Assembly (NCBI RefSeq): GCF_017114945.1 | Contig: NZ_JABXKQ010000184.1 | Span: 1 to 42,784 of the forward strand | Reading direction: 5' to 3' | DNA length: 42,784 bases | Origin: Nostoc sp. JL34 | Lineage (GTDB): Bacteria > Cyanobacteriota > Cyanobacteriia > Cyanobacteriales > Nostocaceae | Part shown: positions 32,305-41,736 of the stretch, one piece after another | Layout of the letters: every line of letters starts with the position of its first letter | Position numbering within the stretch: the stretch's first letter is position 1 | Program-made: the position numbers and the translations under genes | The notes under the pieces: generated by a model | What the model saw: only the letters and a program-made list of their open reading frames with translations | Database searches by the model: none | Told to the model about the DNA's origin: nothing

Positions 32305-34194
32305 CTATTCCACCGTTACAGACTTGGCCAAATTTCTTGGCTGATCGACATCCAAACCGCGACGGGCGGCAATATGATAAGCCAATAATTGCAAAGGAAC
32401 TACTGTCAGAATCGGAGAAAGTAATTCTTCCACATGAGAAACGGGAAGAAGATCGTTAAAGATTTCCGCAGCTTCGCCATCGTTGACAGGAGTCACGCCA
32501 ATTAACCGAGAATCTCTGGCTTTGGCTTCCTGAGCATTAGAAATAACCTTTTCGTAAACACTACCAGGAATTGCGATCGCAACTACTGGCACTTTCGCAT
32601 CTAAAAGTGCGATCGGGCCATGTTTCATTTCTCCAGCCGGATACCCTTCGGCGTGGATGTAGCTGATTTCTTTTAGTTTCAACGCCCCTTCCAAAGCAAT
32701 GGGGAAGTTAATTCCCCTTCCCACAAAAATGAAATCTTTGGTTTCAGCAAATTCATGGGCTAGCTGTTCCGTTAAACGTTCTTGGCTTTCCAAATTTGCC
32801 TCAATTTCTTTAGGAATCTGCCGCAACCCGTTAATAATTTTCTCTAATGTGTCTTTTGAAAGTGTCTGACGACGAGCCGCTAAATCCAATGCTAAAGCAT
32901 AAAACGCCATCAATTGGGCAGTAAAAGTTTTTGTCGCCGCTACCCCAATTTCAATTCCTGCTAGAGTACTGATGATATGCGATACCATATCACCAAGGCT
33001 ACTTTCGGGGCGATTGGTAATGCCCAGTAGTCGCGCTTGATATTTAGGTTCTTTTCCTTGGCGACGTTCTTTTTCCATCGCCAAAGCTGCTAGGGTATCA
33101 GCAGTTTCACCTGATTGGGTAACGCCAATAATCAACGTGTTAGGCGTCACAGGTGATGGTGCATAGCGATACTCAGAAGCGTAATGTACTTGAGTTGAAA
33201 TTCCTGCTAGTTGTTCAATTAAATATTTTCCGATTAATGCTGCGTGCCAACTAGTACCACAGGCGAGGATCTGAATTTGCTCTAAATCATTGTAGAAATC
33301 CGCAGGTAAACCAAGATTGATTGGCGATTCGGTAGATTCGGCGGGATTAAAGTAAGCGTCTAAACTAGCTCTTACTACCCCTGGTTGCTCATGAATTTCT
33401 TTGAGCATGAAGTGTTTGAATCCCTGCTTTTCTACCATTGCAGGATTAAAGTTGAGCAGCCGGGGTTGTTTTTTCAACCTGTCGCCAGCAAAATTGTAAA
33501 TCTCAACGCCTAAAGGTGTGAGGCGGGCAATTTCGCCATTTTCTAAAGGTAGCACTGCACGGGTGTAGGCAACGATCGCTGGCGTGTCAGAGGCACAAAA
33601 GAATTCTCCTTGACCAAAACCAATTACCAAAGGTGCTTGTTGGCGGACAACAATCAATTCATCGGGGTAGTCAGCAGAAATAACTGCAAGTGCAAACGCC
33701 CCACGCAAGTGGTTAACGGCTTGGCGAATTGCCTCTAGGAAGGGAGATGAGGAAGATAAAGGAGATGAGGGGGGAAGATTCTTTAAAAATTCGGCTATCA
33801 GATGGGGAATAACTTCGGTATCAGTCTCAGAACGAAATTCGTGTCCTTTGGCTTTGAGTTCCTCGCGTAACTCACGGTAGTTTTCGATAATGCCATTTTG
33901 CACCACCGCCACTCGCTTTGCCGTATCCAAATGGGGATGGGCGTTGTATTCTTCTGGTTTACCATGAGTTGCCCAACGTGTGTGACCAATACCAATTTGG
34001 GCGGGGGTTTCTATTTGTTCCAGTTTAGAACGCAGGTTATGGAGTTTACCCTTTGCCCGCACACAATTTACCTCACCTTCCCAAATAGTGGCGATTCCAG
34101 CAGAATCATAGCCCCTGTACTCTAGTTTTTCCAGCCCAGCCAGTAAAATGTCTGTCGCCGCTTGAGTGCCTATATATCCAACAATTCCGCACAT
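32305..34194 (-). CDS. glmS: Glutamine-fructose-6-phosphate aminotransferase (isomerizing)
   Basis: A 629-residue two-domain enzyme making glucosamine-6-phosphate for peptidoglycan and lipopolysaccharide. Cys2 of MCGIVGYIG is the glutaminase nucleophile, and LEYRGYDSAGIA, GHTRWATHGKP and NGIIENYRELR complete the N-terminal domain. Two sugar-isomerase domains follow (ACGTSWHAALIGKYLIEQ, VTQSGETADTL, GVAATKTFTAQL, GRGINFPIALEGALKLKEIS, ending LAKSVTVE). An unusual Pro/Ser stretch at ~150-163 (LPPSSPLSSSSPF) is coded by a purine-repeat insertion. It lies downstream of psaC on the same strand, but a strong terminator separates the two. Confidence 0.96.
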   Translation of the reverse strand: MCGIVGYIGTQAATDILLAGLEKLEYRGYDSAGIATIWEGEVNCVRAKGKLHNLRSKLEQIETPAQIGIGHTRWATHGKPEEYNAHPHLDTAKRVAVVQNGIIENYRELREELKAKGHEFRSETDTEVIPHLIAEFLKNLPPSSPLSSSSPFLEAIRQAVNHLRGAFALAVISADYPDELIVVRQQAPLVIGFGQGEFFCASDTPAIVAYTRAVLPLENGEIARLTPLGVEIYNFAGDRLKKQPRLLNFNPAMVEKQGFKHFMLKEIHEQPGVVRASLDAYFNPAESTESPINLGLPADFYNDLEQIQILACGTSWHAALIGKYLIEQLAGISTQVHYASEYRYAPSPVTPNTLIIGVTQSGETADTLAALAMEKERRQGKEPKYQARLLGITNRPESSLGDMVSHIISTLAGIEIGVAATKTFTAQLMAFYALALDLAARRQTLSKDTLEKIINGLRQIPKEIEANLESQERLTEQLAHEFAETKDFIFVGRGINFPIALEGALKLKEISYIHAEGYPAGEMKHGPIALLDAKVPVVAIAIPGSVYEKVISNAQEAKARDSRLIGVTPVNDGEAAEIFNDLLPVSHVEELLSPILTVVPLQLLAYHIAARRGLDVDQPRNLAKSVTVE

Positions 34195-34266
34195 TGTTCA
34201 CACCACTTTTTTTCAGGATGATTAAATCCAGTATAGTGTTTAGCACAAACTCGACATTTTGCAAAG

Positions 34267-34290
34267 AAAAAAGGGAGTAATTTACTCCCT
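34267..34290 (-). terminator. Rho-independent-type terminator downstream of psaC
   Basis: On the minus strand AGGGAGTAA pairs perfectly with TTACTCCCT across a one-base loop and is followed by TTTTTT. It lies between the psaC stop and the glmS start, so it should end the psaC transcript and isolate glmS. Confidence 0.85.
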
Positions 34291-34336
34291 CTACCACTAG
34301 GTATTGTTATAGATTTTGGGTTTTGACAGAGAATCC

Positions 34337-34360
34337 GCTGTCAGGTCAAAAGCTGACAGC
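34337..34360. other. Hairpin GCTGTCAG/CTGACAGC in the psaC-glmS spacer
   Basis: A perfect 8-bp stem with an 8-base loop. It lies upstream of the terminator in the psaC 3' direction and could stabilise the psaC mRNA end. No other function is evident. Confidence 0.5.
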
Positions 34361-34554
34361 ATAAATACAGCTTCTAAGATTTAGATACCCAGAGATTATA
34401 TCCCCAATCTAAAATTGCGATTTTGTAAGGCGGGCAGTGTCCACTCTCCGATCGTAAAGGTGCTTACGACGTGAAAGTTAAAAGTCTTGAGTGCCGAGTT
34501 CCGAGTTCCGAGTGAAGAATCAAAAAATTGTATTTCTGATTTACTTCTTTTTAT

Positions 34555-34577
34555 CTCAGCACTCAGCACTCAGCACT
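34555..34577. repeat. Heptanucleotide tandem repeat (CTCAGCA)3
   Basis: Three exact units plus two bases, just downstream of the psaC stop. A second short heptamer run (CGAGTTC) lies at about 34498-34512. Confidence 0.85.
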
Positions 34578-34595
34578 CCGATCAGCACTCAGCTT

Positions 34596-34841
34596 TTAGT
34601 AAGCTAGACCCATACTGCGAGTTGTTTCAGCGCCCAGGTAAACCCGGATGCTCAAAAAGTCGGTGGGACAAGCGGTTTCGCAACGCTTACAGCCCACGCA
34701 GTCTTCTGTACGGGGTGAAGAGGCAATTTGAGCAGCTTTACAGCCATCCCAAGGAACCATCTCGAGTACATCAGTAGGGCAAGCGCGGACGCATTGGGTG
34801 CAGCCAATGCAGGTATCGTAGATTTTTACAGAATGAGACAT
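34596..34841 (-). CDS. psaC: Photosystem I iron-sulfur center subunit PsaC
   Basis: An 81-residue ferredoxin-like protein, full length. The two 4Fe-4S sets are Cys11, 14, 17, 21 (CIGCTQCVRAC) and Cys48, 51, 54, 58 (CVGCKRCETAC), each followed by PTD. They hold the FA and FB clusters that pass electrons from FX to ferredoxin on the stromal side of photosystem I. The ATG is preceded by AGGAG about ten bases upstream on the minus strand, consistent with high expression. It is monocistronic, with its own terminator downstream. The sequence is essentially the universal one. Confidence 0.99.
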   Translation of the reverse strand: MSHSVKIYDTCIGCTQCVRACPTDVLEMVPWDGCKAAQIASSPRTEDCVGCKRCETACPTDFLSIRVYLGAETTRSMGLAY

Positions 34842-35368
34842 TGAATAAACGGCTCCTTTCGAGTGTTCTTCTCTGCGAAAGAATCATAATCAACGCATAG
34901 TCTACCGCAGTGGTTGATAGGCCGTAATCAAAAGGCTACATAACTTCAAACAATGTAATAAGCACCCTTGATATTTGTTTTTGCGAGATTGCCCCTATTG
35001 ACTTATTAATCAGCAACATCATCGGAGCGTATTTACCCCAGCTTTGTACCACAACAGGGTTGAATCGTAAAGATAAATGAAACAAAATTAAAAGAGAATT
35101 GGAAATTGAGAAATCCCATAATTAAAATTATGGGGATTTTGGGTAATAATCTGATTTTGCGATCGCTCTTTCTCCGTGTAAATAAAAAATTTTTAGCTAT
35201 CTAAGTTACATCCAGTTTGCCGTAATTACTGTTTAACACTGCTTTTGCTATGTAAATGATTAATTTAGAGACTGCGATCGCAGTCAGTAATTTTAAGCGA
35301 TCGCTCACCGATAACTTGTATATTTAACTTTTTAAGTCTGGCAATCTCATAATTTTTACTTCTACATA
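34842..35368. other. psaC upstream region, no gene seen
   Basis: 527 AT-rich bases containing the psaC ribosome-binding site near its left edge and, presumably, its promoter. Two HIP1-type octamers lie near 35270-35305, one inside the 16-bp palindrome GACTGCGATCGCAGTC. No reading frame or repeat element is supported. Confidence 0.5.
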
Positions 35369-35605
35369 TCAGAGAATTTCAGAAATTGCAAATTCATCGT
35401 TTATAGCAGCAATTTCTGTTGAAATCTTTGGCTCACTAGCTGTTACTTCCAGTTGCTCTTCTAGATTTTTGACCTCAGCCAATTTATCTTTTATATACTC
35501 ACTTTCTCGGATTTGTCGAGCAATACTTTCTAACAGCCAAAGTTGTTCTTCCACAGACAAGGCAAGGACGGAGCGCTCAATTTCTAGTAAATTCGGTGAT
35601 ATCAT
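35369..35605 (-). CDS. Small antitoxin-like protein without a visible toxin partner
   Basis: 78 residues: MISPNLLEIERSVLALSVEE then QLWLLESIARQIRE, a charged coiled-coil-like middle (KDKLAEVKNLEEQLEV) and an acidic tail. The opening helix-turn pattern resembles the small cyanobacterial antitoxin-type proteins (recalled, RelB/ParD-like) that precede MazF/PemK or RelE toxins. No toxin frame follows in the 500 bases downstream on the same strand, nor upstream. It may be an orphan antitoxin, a remnant, or unrelated. Coding status is likely from composition, function is uncertain. Confidence 0.6.
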   Translation of the reverse strand: MISPNLLEIERSVLALSVEEQLWLLESIARQIRESEYIKDKLAEVKNLEEQLEVTASEPKISTEIAAINDEFAISEIL

Positions 35606-35814
35606 TTTGCTGCTGATTCTCAGTAAGGTGGATTTTTCAAAGATATGATATTCAGTCTATCTGGTTAACCTAGAGCATCGCAAATTCTCCATCATTTTCC
35701 CCAAGCTTATCTTTTCACAAATCATCAAAGATTGCTATAAATAACCAGAAGCCAGTTTTATGACTTTTTAATTAGGTATTACTGCTGAAGCAAAATGTAC
35801 GCTAAACTGGCTAC

Positions 35815-36183
35815 ATGAATTACGAAACAGCTAGGAAACTCCTCATAGATCAGACAATTACAACCGAGGAAAACCCAGATGCGCTGTTAACGCGTATGAA
35901 ACAGGGCAAACCGCCGGTACCTGGTCAGATCACTTCGATTTTGTTGGCATTGAAAGTGGTGTTTGAAGCCCTTAAAGATGCAAAGAGCCTAGACCGAGAA
36001 CTGGCTTTGGCCCTTTATCAGTTAAGTATTAAGGCGCAACAGCTATTTGGCGCAGGGCGTAAAGCCGGGGTTGATTGGCCGCCACTACTGAAAGAAGATT
36101 TGCTACGAATTTCCTTAGCATCTGAAAGTATCTTTTCGGGTACATGGCAAACTTTACCTCAGATGGAGTTGGGAAAGTTGTAG
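35815..36183 (+). CDS. Conserved cyanobacterial protein of unknown function
   Basis: A 122-residue soluble, mostly helical protein: MNYETARKLLIDQTITTEEN, a Pro-containing turn KQGKPPVPGQITSILLAL, then KVVFEALKDAKSLDRELALA and FGAGRKAGVDWPPLLKEDL. I recall near relatives annotated only as hypothetical, or loosely as dethiobiotin synthetase, in Nostocales; no P-loop or biotin-enzyme motif is present, so that name is not adopted. The well-ordered composition and clean start argue for a real gene. It is convergent with the secreted-protein gene beyond. Confidence 0.75.
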   Translation: MNYETARKLLIDQTITTEENPDALLTRMKQGKPPVPGQITSILLALKVVFEALKDAKSLDRELALALYQLSIKAQQLFGAGRKAGVDWPPLLKEDLLRISLASESIFSGTWQTLPQMELGKL

Positions 36184-36278
36184 AATACGGATTCAGTAAT
36201 CTTTCAACCAGAAGATGAAGGAGAAATCAATTCAAAATTAAAGAACTTCTGCCTGCTGCCTTTCTTTCCCAATGCCCA

Positions 36279-36890
36279 TTAACGAATTTGCAGTTCATTT
36301 TCTAACTTGTCTAGGTCGGTTTTGAGCAAAATCGTCATTTGACCAGTAAAAGCTTTGCCCGTTTTGGGTTGGGCAATTTCCACCCAATATACATAGCGAT
36401 CGCCTACTCGTAATTCTCCCTTTAAGGCTTCCCGAATCGGAGTTTTGGCTAGACGCGCCGAATTAACAACCTTTTCGTTGGGATACTGGTACACGACTTG
36501 GGCGCGATCGTAGTCTTGATAAATCTCCAAGCCATAAATCACCCGCAAGGATTCCTGGAGACGCGCAAATGTCATGCCGTTAATAGCATCATACATAGCA
36601 ATGCGTTCACTGCGAATTGTGCCACGGTCTTTGGAAAACTCTACCCTACCGGGCGGCAATACTGACGCTTGAAAAGTGAATCTTTGGGCAGCAGTATCAG
36701 TCTTTTGCACAAATAATTTCTCCCCACTTCTGGGGCGGAGTGTGGGATGTGCTTGAATCCAGGTGCCTACTTCTTCTGTACTTTGCCCTGGTAAAGCATT
36801 GGCTTGAGAATCAAAAAGTGTTCCCACGCACAAGCAAGGCACTAGAGAAAAAGGCAAAATTAAAAAATTAAGCAGAGATTTTTTGAGCAT
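36279..36890 (-). CDS. Secreted protein of unknown function
   Basis: 203 residues. The N-terminus is a signal peptide (LLNFLILPFSLVPCLCVGTL then QANALPG), with cleavage expected near ANA at ~33. The mature part has no domain I can name; it reads EEVGTWIQAHPTLRPRSGEK, PPGRVEFSKDRGTIRSERIA, MTFARLQESLRVIYGLEIYQ and a closing acidic helix LLKTDLDKLENELQIR. It is likely periplasmic. It stands alone with 384 noncoding bases upstream. Related proteins are probably confined to cyanobacteria, but that is recall and not a search. Confidence 0.75.
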   Translation of the reverse strand: MLKKSLLNFLILPFSLVPCLCVGTLFDSQANALPGQSTEEVGTWIQAHPTLRPRSGEKLFVQKTDTAAQRFTFQASVLPPGRVEFSKDRGTIRSERIAMYDAINGMTFARLQESLRVIYGLEIYQDYDRAQVVYQYPNEKVVNSARLAKTPIREALKGELRVGDRYVYWVEIAQPKTGKAFTGQMTILLKTDLDKLENELQIR

Positions 36891-37274
36891 TTTGCTATTC
36901 AGGACTTTTATAGAAATTTCCCATTAGGGAGTAACCATAGTCTTCCCGTTTTTCAACAAAATTATTTCAATGAGTCGCAGCAATAGCCCAGTAAAGCCGA
37001 ATCTTCTCTATTTGCCAGAACTACAGTGTACACACAAGTCGAAAAAAGCTCAATTTCTCATTGTTTTCTCGTTCCTATGCTCTGCATAACTATACTTTTA
37101 TCTTGTCTCCGGGAAAATATGACATTATGCAAGTAAGGTTTAGCGAAAACAGCAGTGCTATTATCCAGTCTGGGATGAAAAATTTTGATCTGACGGTGAA
37201 GTTGAATTAATTGTTACTAAATACTTCTTCTATCCGTCCCTTTTGAATCTTGCATAGCATCGGGAATATTGCAA
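36891..37274. other. Intergenic region, no supported gene
   Basis: Two very short frames exist on the plus strand (36970-37089, 37126-37209), but neither has a ribosome-binding site or recognisable motif. No repeat or hairpin stands out. Confidence 0.5.
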
Positions 37275-38504
37275 CTATTTTATGCTTAAAAAAGAAAATT
37301 TACCATTGACACCGTTTGATTCCATCTTGAGTTGTGCAACGTAAAACTCTTTTTGAATTACATCGCCTACTGGTGTAAAAGCAATTTCACCAAGAGGAGT
37401 TTGAAACTTTTTTGTTAGTAACTCCTTATTCAATTCTGTACGCAACTGTGGCAGGCTCAATTTATTAATTTTGCTTTTTTGATCTAAAGATGCAAGAGCT
37501 TCTACATATACCTGTAAAGCCGCAAAAGCTTGAGCACTTACTTGGGGGGGTTCTCTATGATATTGTTCGAGGTAGGCTTTGCGAAATGCGGTGTTAATTT
37601 CACTGGCATATATAGGGCTATAAGCTTGAGCCACAATCACACCATCACAAAGCGCTCTGCACACTGAAAATATATGAGATGTGTTAAAACCATTGCCACC
37701 AACAATTATTCCTTTATAACCAAGTTCTCGTAATTGTTTAACTAAATTACCTCCATCTACAGCTAACCCCGATATAATCACTAAATCTGGTTTTAAATTA
37801 ATAGCGTCGCTGGCTTGAGCTTGAAAGTCGGTATCTGTAGTTTGAAACTTTTGGACTGTGACTAAATCTAATCCTAAATTTATAACTGTTTTCTGAAATA
37901 TTTCTGTTTCCGACTTATTAAAAGCATCATTTTGAGCGTAGAATACAGCTACTCTTTTGATTTGAGGATTTTGTTTGAGTGCAGCCTTTACCGAATAAGG
38001 AGCAACAACAGCAACAGATGAAGAAACACGAGCCACATAATCACCAATTTCGGGAATACCTTTAGCAGTATTTGATGCTCCAATAACTGGGACTTGATTG
38101 CGTTCTGCTACGGGATCAGCGCTAAAAGCTTGTTGTGATAGGGTAGGGCCAACAATGCCAACAACTTTATCTTTACTAATTAAAGTTTGAAAAGCATTAA
38201 TAGCTCCAACTTCATCGCCACCAGTATCTTGATAGACTAATTTAATTGGTCTACCATTAATACCCCCTTTTTTATTAAAATACTTCTCAGCAATTTTTAC
38301 TCCATCAGTTCCCTCTTGACCAAGTAATGCTACATTACTCGTTTGTGCAAAGGCGATACCAATAGGAATGGCATTAGCTGCACCTGTTGTGGCTGTTAAA
38401 TTATTTGTGGAATTTGCATTATTACTGCCACTTTTACCACAAGCTACCAGCAGCATAGAGCATGTAAATAGTAAGACAGTTTGATGTATAAGTGCTTTTT
38501 TCAT
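37275..38504 (-). CDS. Branched-chain/neutral amino-acid-type ABC substrate-binding lipoprotein
   Basis: A 409-residue family 4 (Peripla_BP_6) solute-binding protein. A lipoprotein signal ends LLVACGKS (Cys22), followed by a low-complexity Asn/Thr/Ala linker. The fold markers are IPIGIAFAQTSNVALLGQEG, GVKIAEKYFNKKGGINGRPI, LVYQDTGGD, KVVGIVGPTLSQQAFSADPV, RVAVFYAQNDAF, PDLVIISGL and GYKGIIVGGNGFNT. It should bind a neutral amino acid, urea or amide in the periplasm for a Liv/Nat/Urt-type transporter. No permease or ATPase genes are nearby, so the partner is elsewhere. The ligand is not determined. Confidence 0.9.
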   Translation of the reverse strand: MKKALIHQTVLLFTCSMLLVACGKSGSNNANSTNNLTATTGAANAIPIGIAFAQTSNVALLGQEGTDGVKIAEKYFNKKGGINGRPIKLVYQDTGGDEVGAINAFQTLISKDKVVGIVGPTLSQQAFSADPVAERNQVPVIGASNTAKGIPEIGDYVARVSSSVAVVAPYSVKAALKQNPQIKRVAVFYAQNDAFNKSETEIFQKTVINLGLDLVTVQKFQTTDTDFQAQASDAINLKPDLVIISGLAVDGGNLVKQLRELGYKGIIVGGNGFNTSHIFSVCRALCDGVIVAQAYSPIYASEINTAFRKAYLEQYHREPPQVSAQAFAALQVYVEALASLDQKSKINKLSLPQLRTELNKELLTKKFQTPLGEIAFTPVGDVIQKEFYVAQLKMESNGVNGKFSFLSIK

Positions 38505-38738
38505 AAATGTGTGACCATTATATTATTTCTTACAACCTGATTGAGTGGATTAATTTTTGTCAGCTTGAGTGCCCTATCTGACTTTATATTAAGGAAGTGG
38601 CATGAAAGTGCTGTGAAACATGAGAATTAAGATTTTCAAACGCACCAGGTAGCAAAGGTTTACACAGAGAGTTAACTCCTCTGCGTACGTCTGCGCTAAC
38701 CTTTGCGTCCCTCTGCGTTCAAAAAAAGGATGTAACCG

Positions 38739-40085
38739 ATGACGACAAAATTAGATGCCCTAATTAATTCTCTAGAAGGCATAGAAACCATCACCGATTC
38801 CACTCAAGTAGCAAAATTATCCCAGGATTATCATACCTTTAGCCCAGTGCTAGTCCCGAAACTAGAGGGAAAAGTTGGGGATATCGTAGTGCGTCCCGCC
38901 AATGAAGCAGAGGTTTTAAAAGTTGCAGCCGCCTGTGCTAAACACCGTGTACCCGTAACTGTGAGGGGTGCGGGTACAGGGAATTATGGGCAATGCGTAC
39001 CGTTGCATGGTGGCGTAATTTTAGATATGACGCGGATGCAAGAGATTCTTTGGGTGAAGCCGGGAGTGGCGCGGGTAGAAGCTGGAGTGAAGTTGGCGGC
39101 TTTGGATAAAAAAACCCGAGAAATCGGCTGGGAAATCCGCATGGCACCCTCTACGTACCGCACAGCGACAATTGGCGGATTCATTGCTGGGGGGAGTGGG
39201 GGGATTGGCTCGATACAATATGGGTTACTAGGCGATCGCGGTAATATCTTAGCACTGCGAGTGGTAACTGTAGAAGATGAACCGCGTGCGATCGAATTAC
39301 GCGGCGACGATGTACAAAAGGTGAATCATGCTTGGGGAATTAACGGCATCATCACCGAAGTCGAAATCCCCTTAGCACCAGCTTATCCTTGGGCAGAAGT
39401 CATTGTCACATTTGACGAGTTGATGACAGCAGCAAAGTTTGGTCAAGCTCTTGGCAATGCTGATGGCATGATTAAGAAGTTGATTTCTGTGTTTGCGTCC
39501 CCAATTCCCCAATACTTTCACGCCATACAAGAGTACATTCCTGAAGGCACTCATCCAGTATTTTTGATAATTTCTGAACCGAGTTTGGAATTCTTACCGG
39601 GTTTGGTGCAGCAATACGGCGGCCAGATTACATATAAAAAACCAGCCGAGGAAGCAGGTAAAGGTATACATTTAGGAGAATTTTGCTGGAACCACACCAC
39701 CTTACTTGCCCGCAGTGTAGATACTGCAATTACCTACTTACAAAGTATGTTTCCTAGAGATAGCAGTTTGCAACTAGTAGAGCGCATGTATCATCATTTC
39801 GGTGATGAGGTAATGATGCATTTGGAATTTTTTCGGGTGAACGGTGCCGTAGTTCCTGGTGCTTTGCAACTTGTGCGTTACACCACAGAAGAACGCCTCA
39901 ATGAAATTATCCGCTATCACGAAGAACAGGGTGTGAGTATTGCCAATCCTCATACGTATATTATTGAAGACGGCGGCAGAAAAGTTATTGATCCTGAGCA
40001 GTTAAAATTTAAAGAAATAGTTGATCCCTATGGATTGATGAATCCCGGTAAAAGCAAGGTTCTTCAATTCCAAATTCAAAATTGA
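38739..40085 (+). CDS. FAD-binding oxidoreductase (GlcD/FAD_binding_4 type)
   Basis: A 448-residue flavoprotein of the vanillyl-alcohol-oxidase fold. The FAD domain occupies ~35-215: VRPANEAEVLKVAAACAKHR, VTVRGAGTGNYGQCVPLHGG, GVARVEAGVKLAALDK, PSTYRTATIGGFIAGGSGGI and GILxDR-like GLLGDRGNILALRVVTVE. The C-terminal half is the substrate domain, ending in the family-typical IVDPYGLMNPGKSK. The likely reaction is oxidation of a 2-hydroxy acid or related alcohol, with an unknown acceptor. A GGATG purine box precedes the ATG. It converges on the class III aminotransferase gene. Confidence 0.9.
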   Translation: MTTKLDALINSLEGIETITDSTQVAKLSQDYHTFSPVLVPKLEGKVGDIVVRPANEAEVLKVAAACAKHRVPVTVRGAGTGNYGQCVPLHGGVILDMTRMQEILWVKPGVARVEAGVKLAALDKKTREIGWEIRMAPSTYRTATIGGFIAGGSGGIGSIQYGLLGDRGNILALRVVTVEDEPRAIELRGDDVQKVNHAWGINGIITEVEIPLAPAYPWAEVIVTFDELMTAAKFGQALGNADGMIKKLISVFASPIPQYFHAIQEYIPEGTHPVFLIISEPSLEFLPGLVQQYGGQITYKKPAEEAGKGIHLGEFCWNHTTLLARSVDTAITYLQSMFPRDSSLQLVERMYHHFGDEVMMHLEFFRVNGAVVPGALQLVRYTTEERLNEIIRYHEEQGVSIANPHTYIIEDGGRKVIDPEQLKFKEIVDPYGLMNPGKSKVLQFQIQN

Positions 40086-40104
40086 ACTGGGGATTGGGGA
40101 TTCA

Positions 40105-40123
40105 GACCCGGATAGCCCGGGTC
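40105..40123. terminator. Hairpin between convergent genes, possible terminator
   Basis: GACCCGG pairs with CCGGGTC around the loop ATAGC, between the oxidoreductase stop and the aminotransferase stop. No T-run follows on either strand, so termination by this hairpin is only a possibility. Confidence 0.4.
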
Positions 40124-40137
40124 GGGAAGGGGAAAAT

Positions 40138-41466
40138 TCAAAGTCTCTCTGCTTTTAAAATCTCGCTGATAATCTGAAGGGCGATTTTAATTTGGTCGCT
40201 GTCGATAACTAGAGGCGGACAGAAACGAATTGCTGCTTTACCGCAACCTAGTAATAATAAACCCCTTAAAAAAGCTTCTTGGATAATGCGATCGCGCAAT
40301 TTATGATCAAGATTACCTTGTTCATCCAATAAATCCACCGCTACCATCAAACCCTTACCTCGTGGCGGCGATACTCTAGGAAATCTTTGATGTAATTCGG
40401 TAAGACTAGCTTGTAAAAATTCTCCCATCTGGGTAGCGTTGGTCATCAAACCACTTTCCAGCAGTCGCAGTGTGGCAATACCAGCAGCACAAGCTACGGG
40501 ATTACCACCAAATGTAGTAGCGTGAGAACCAGGCGGCCAAGTCATTAACTCTGGTCTGGCAAGTATCGCTCCTAAGGGCATACCACTAGCGATACCTTTA
40601 GCAGTAGTAATGATATCAGGCATTACACCCCAATGCTCGATCGCAAATAGGCGACCAGTCCGCCCCATTCCCGCTTGTACTTCATCCACTACCATCAGAA
40701 TACCGTGGCGATCGCAAATCTCCCGAATCCGTTTTAAAAAACCATCTTCGGGTACGATATACCCACCCTCTCCTTGAATCGGTTCGACGACGATCGCCGC
40801 TACTTCTTGCGGTGGTAAAATCGCCGTAAATAACTGTTGTTCCAAGTAATCTAAGCTAGCGTGAGTGCCGTAGGGAATGTGAGTAACCCCAGGAACTAAA
40901 GGCCCAAAATTAGCTCGCTGTACTGCTTTAGAACCAGTAAGAGACATCGCCCCATAAGTGCGTCCGTGAAATGCGCCTAAGAATGCCACAATTAGCGATC
41001 GCTTGGTGTAATATCGAGCTAGTTTGATGGCTCCTTCGTTGGATTCTGCCCCGGAATTGGTGAAAAATATCTTTGCAGGAAAACCACTATCATTATGTGG
41101 GTGGGGAAAGGGAGCGCGAATTGCTAATTGTTCCGCTAATTCCACCATCGGCTCATAATAAAAATCTGTCCCTGACATGTGCAACAGACGCGCCGACTGT
41201 TCTTGAATTGCTTTGACGACTTCCGGGTGGGCGTGTCCGGTGGCGGTAACGGCAATACCTGCGGTCATATCCAGAAATACATTGCCATCCACATCTTCTA
41301 CCATACAGCCCTGACCGCGAGATACAACTAACGGGTAATCGCGGGTATAAGAAGGAGAAGTCACAGCGCGATCGCGTTGTACAATAGCTTGAGCGCGAGG
41401 CCCAGGTAAAGAAGTTATTAAATTGGGTGTACGAGGTAAATTTAAGTTAATAGGGATACTTAACAT
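40138..41466 (-). CDS. Class III PLP aminotransferase (acetylornithine/4-aminobutyrate family)
   Basis: A 442-residue fold-type I aminotransferase. DVDGNVFLDMTAGIAVTATG, FFTNSGAESNEGAIKLARYY, GAFHGRTYGAMSLTGSK, VVEPIQGEGGYIVPEDGF, VVDEVQAGMGRTGRLFAIEH and the Schiff-base lysine in ITTAKGIASGMPLGA are all present. It resembles the acetylornithine-aminotransferase-like group that includes 4-aminobutyrate enzymes. The N-terminal extension PGPRAQAIVQRDRAV favours the GABA/ornithine-like subgroup over ArgD proper. It has no biosynthetic neighbours, so the substrate stays open. The start is the only ATG with family-like sequence after it. Confidence 0.9.
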   Translation of the reverse strand: MLSIPINLNLPRTPNLITSLPGPRAQAIVQRDRAVTSPSYTRDYPLVVSRGQGCMVEDVDGNVFLDMTAGIAVTATGHAHPEVVKAIQEQSARLLHMSGTDFYYEPMVELAEQLAIRAPFPHPHNDSGFPAKIFFTNSGAESNEGAIKLARYYTKRSLIVAFLGAFHGRTYGAMSLTGSKAVQRANFGPLVPGVTHIPYGTHASLDYLEQQLFTAILPPQEVAAIVVEPIQGEGGYIVPEDGFLKRIREICDRHGILMVVDEVQAGMGRTGRLFAIEHWGVMPDIITTAKGIASGMPLGAILARPELMTWPPGSHATTFGGNPVACAAGIATLRLLESGLMTNATQMGEFLQASLTELHQRFPRVSPPRGKGLMVAVDLLDEQGNLDHKLRDRIIQEAFLRGLLLLGCGKAAIRFCPPLVIDSDQIKIALQIISEILKAERL

Positions 41467-41736
41467 TATTTTTTCAATTTTTTAAAGATTACTGATGATT
41501 AAACGCTAAAGCTCGATTGGTTACAGTAGCATTTGATGCCATTGATGTAGAAATTACGCATTTACCGAAAAAGCTTCACAGTAAAGATTTTCGTATTTTG
41601 TAAGACTTTGCCCGTTTTTATAACACAACTTTTGCGATCGCGTCATATTATATTTTTTGAAGCATAACAGCTTCACTATTAGATGTCAGGGTACAAGTTA
41701 CAGAACATTTGTTGAGAGAAGCTGTATTACATCCAC

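Noticed and set aside
37126..37209. 27-codon frame starting MQVRFSENSSA
   Set aside because: It has no ribosome-binding site or recognisable relative; chance is sufficient.
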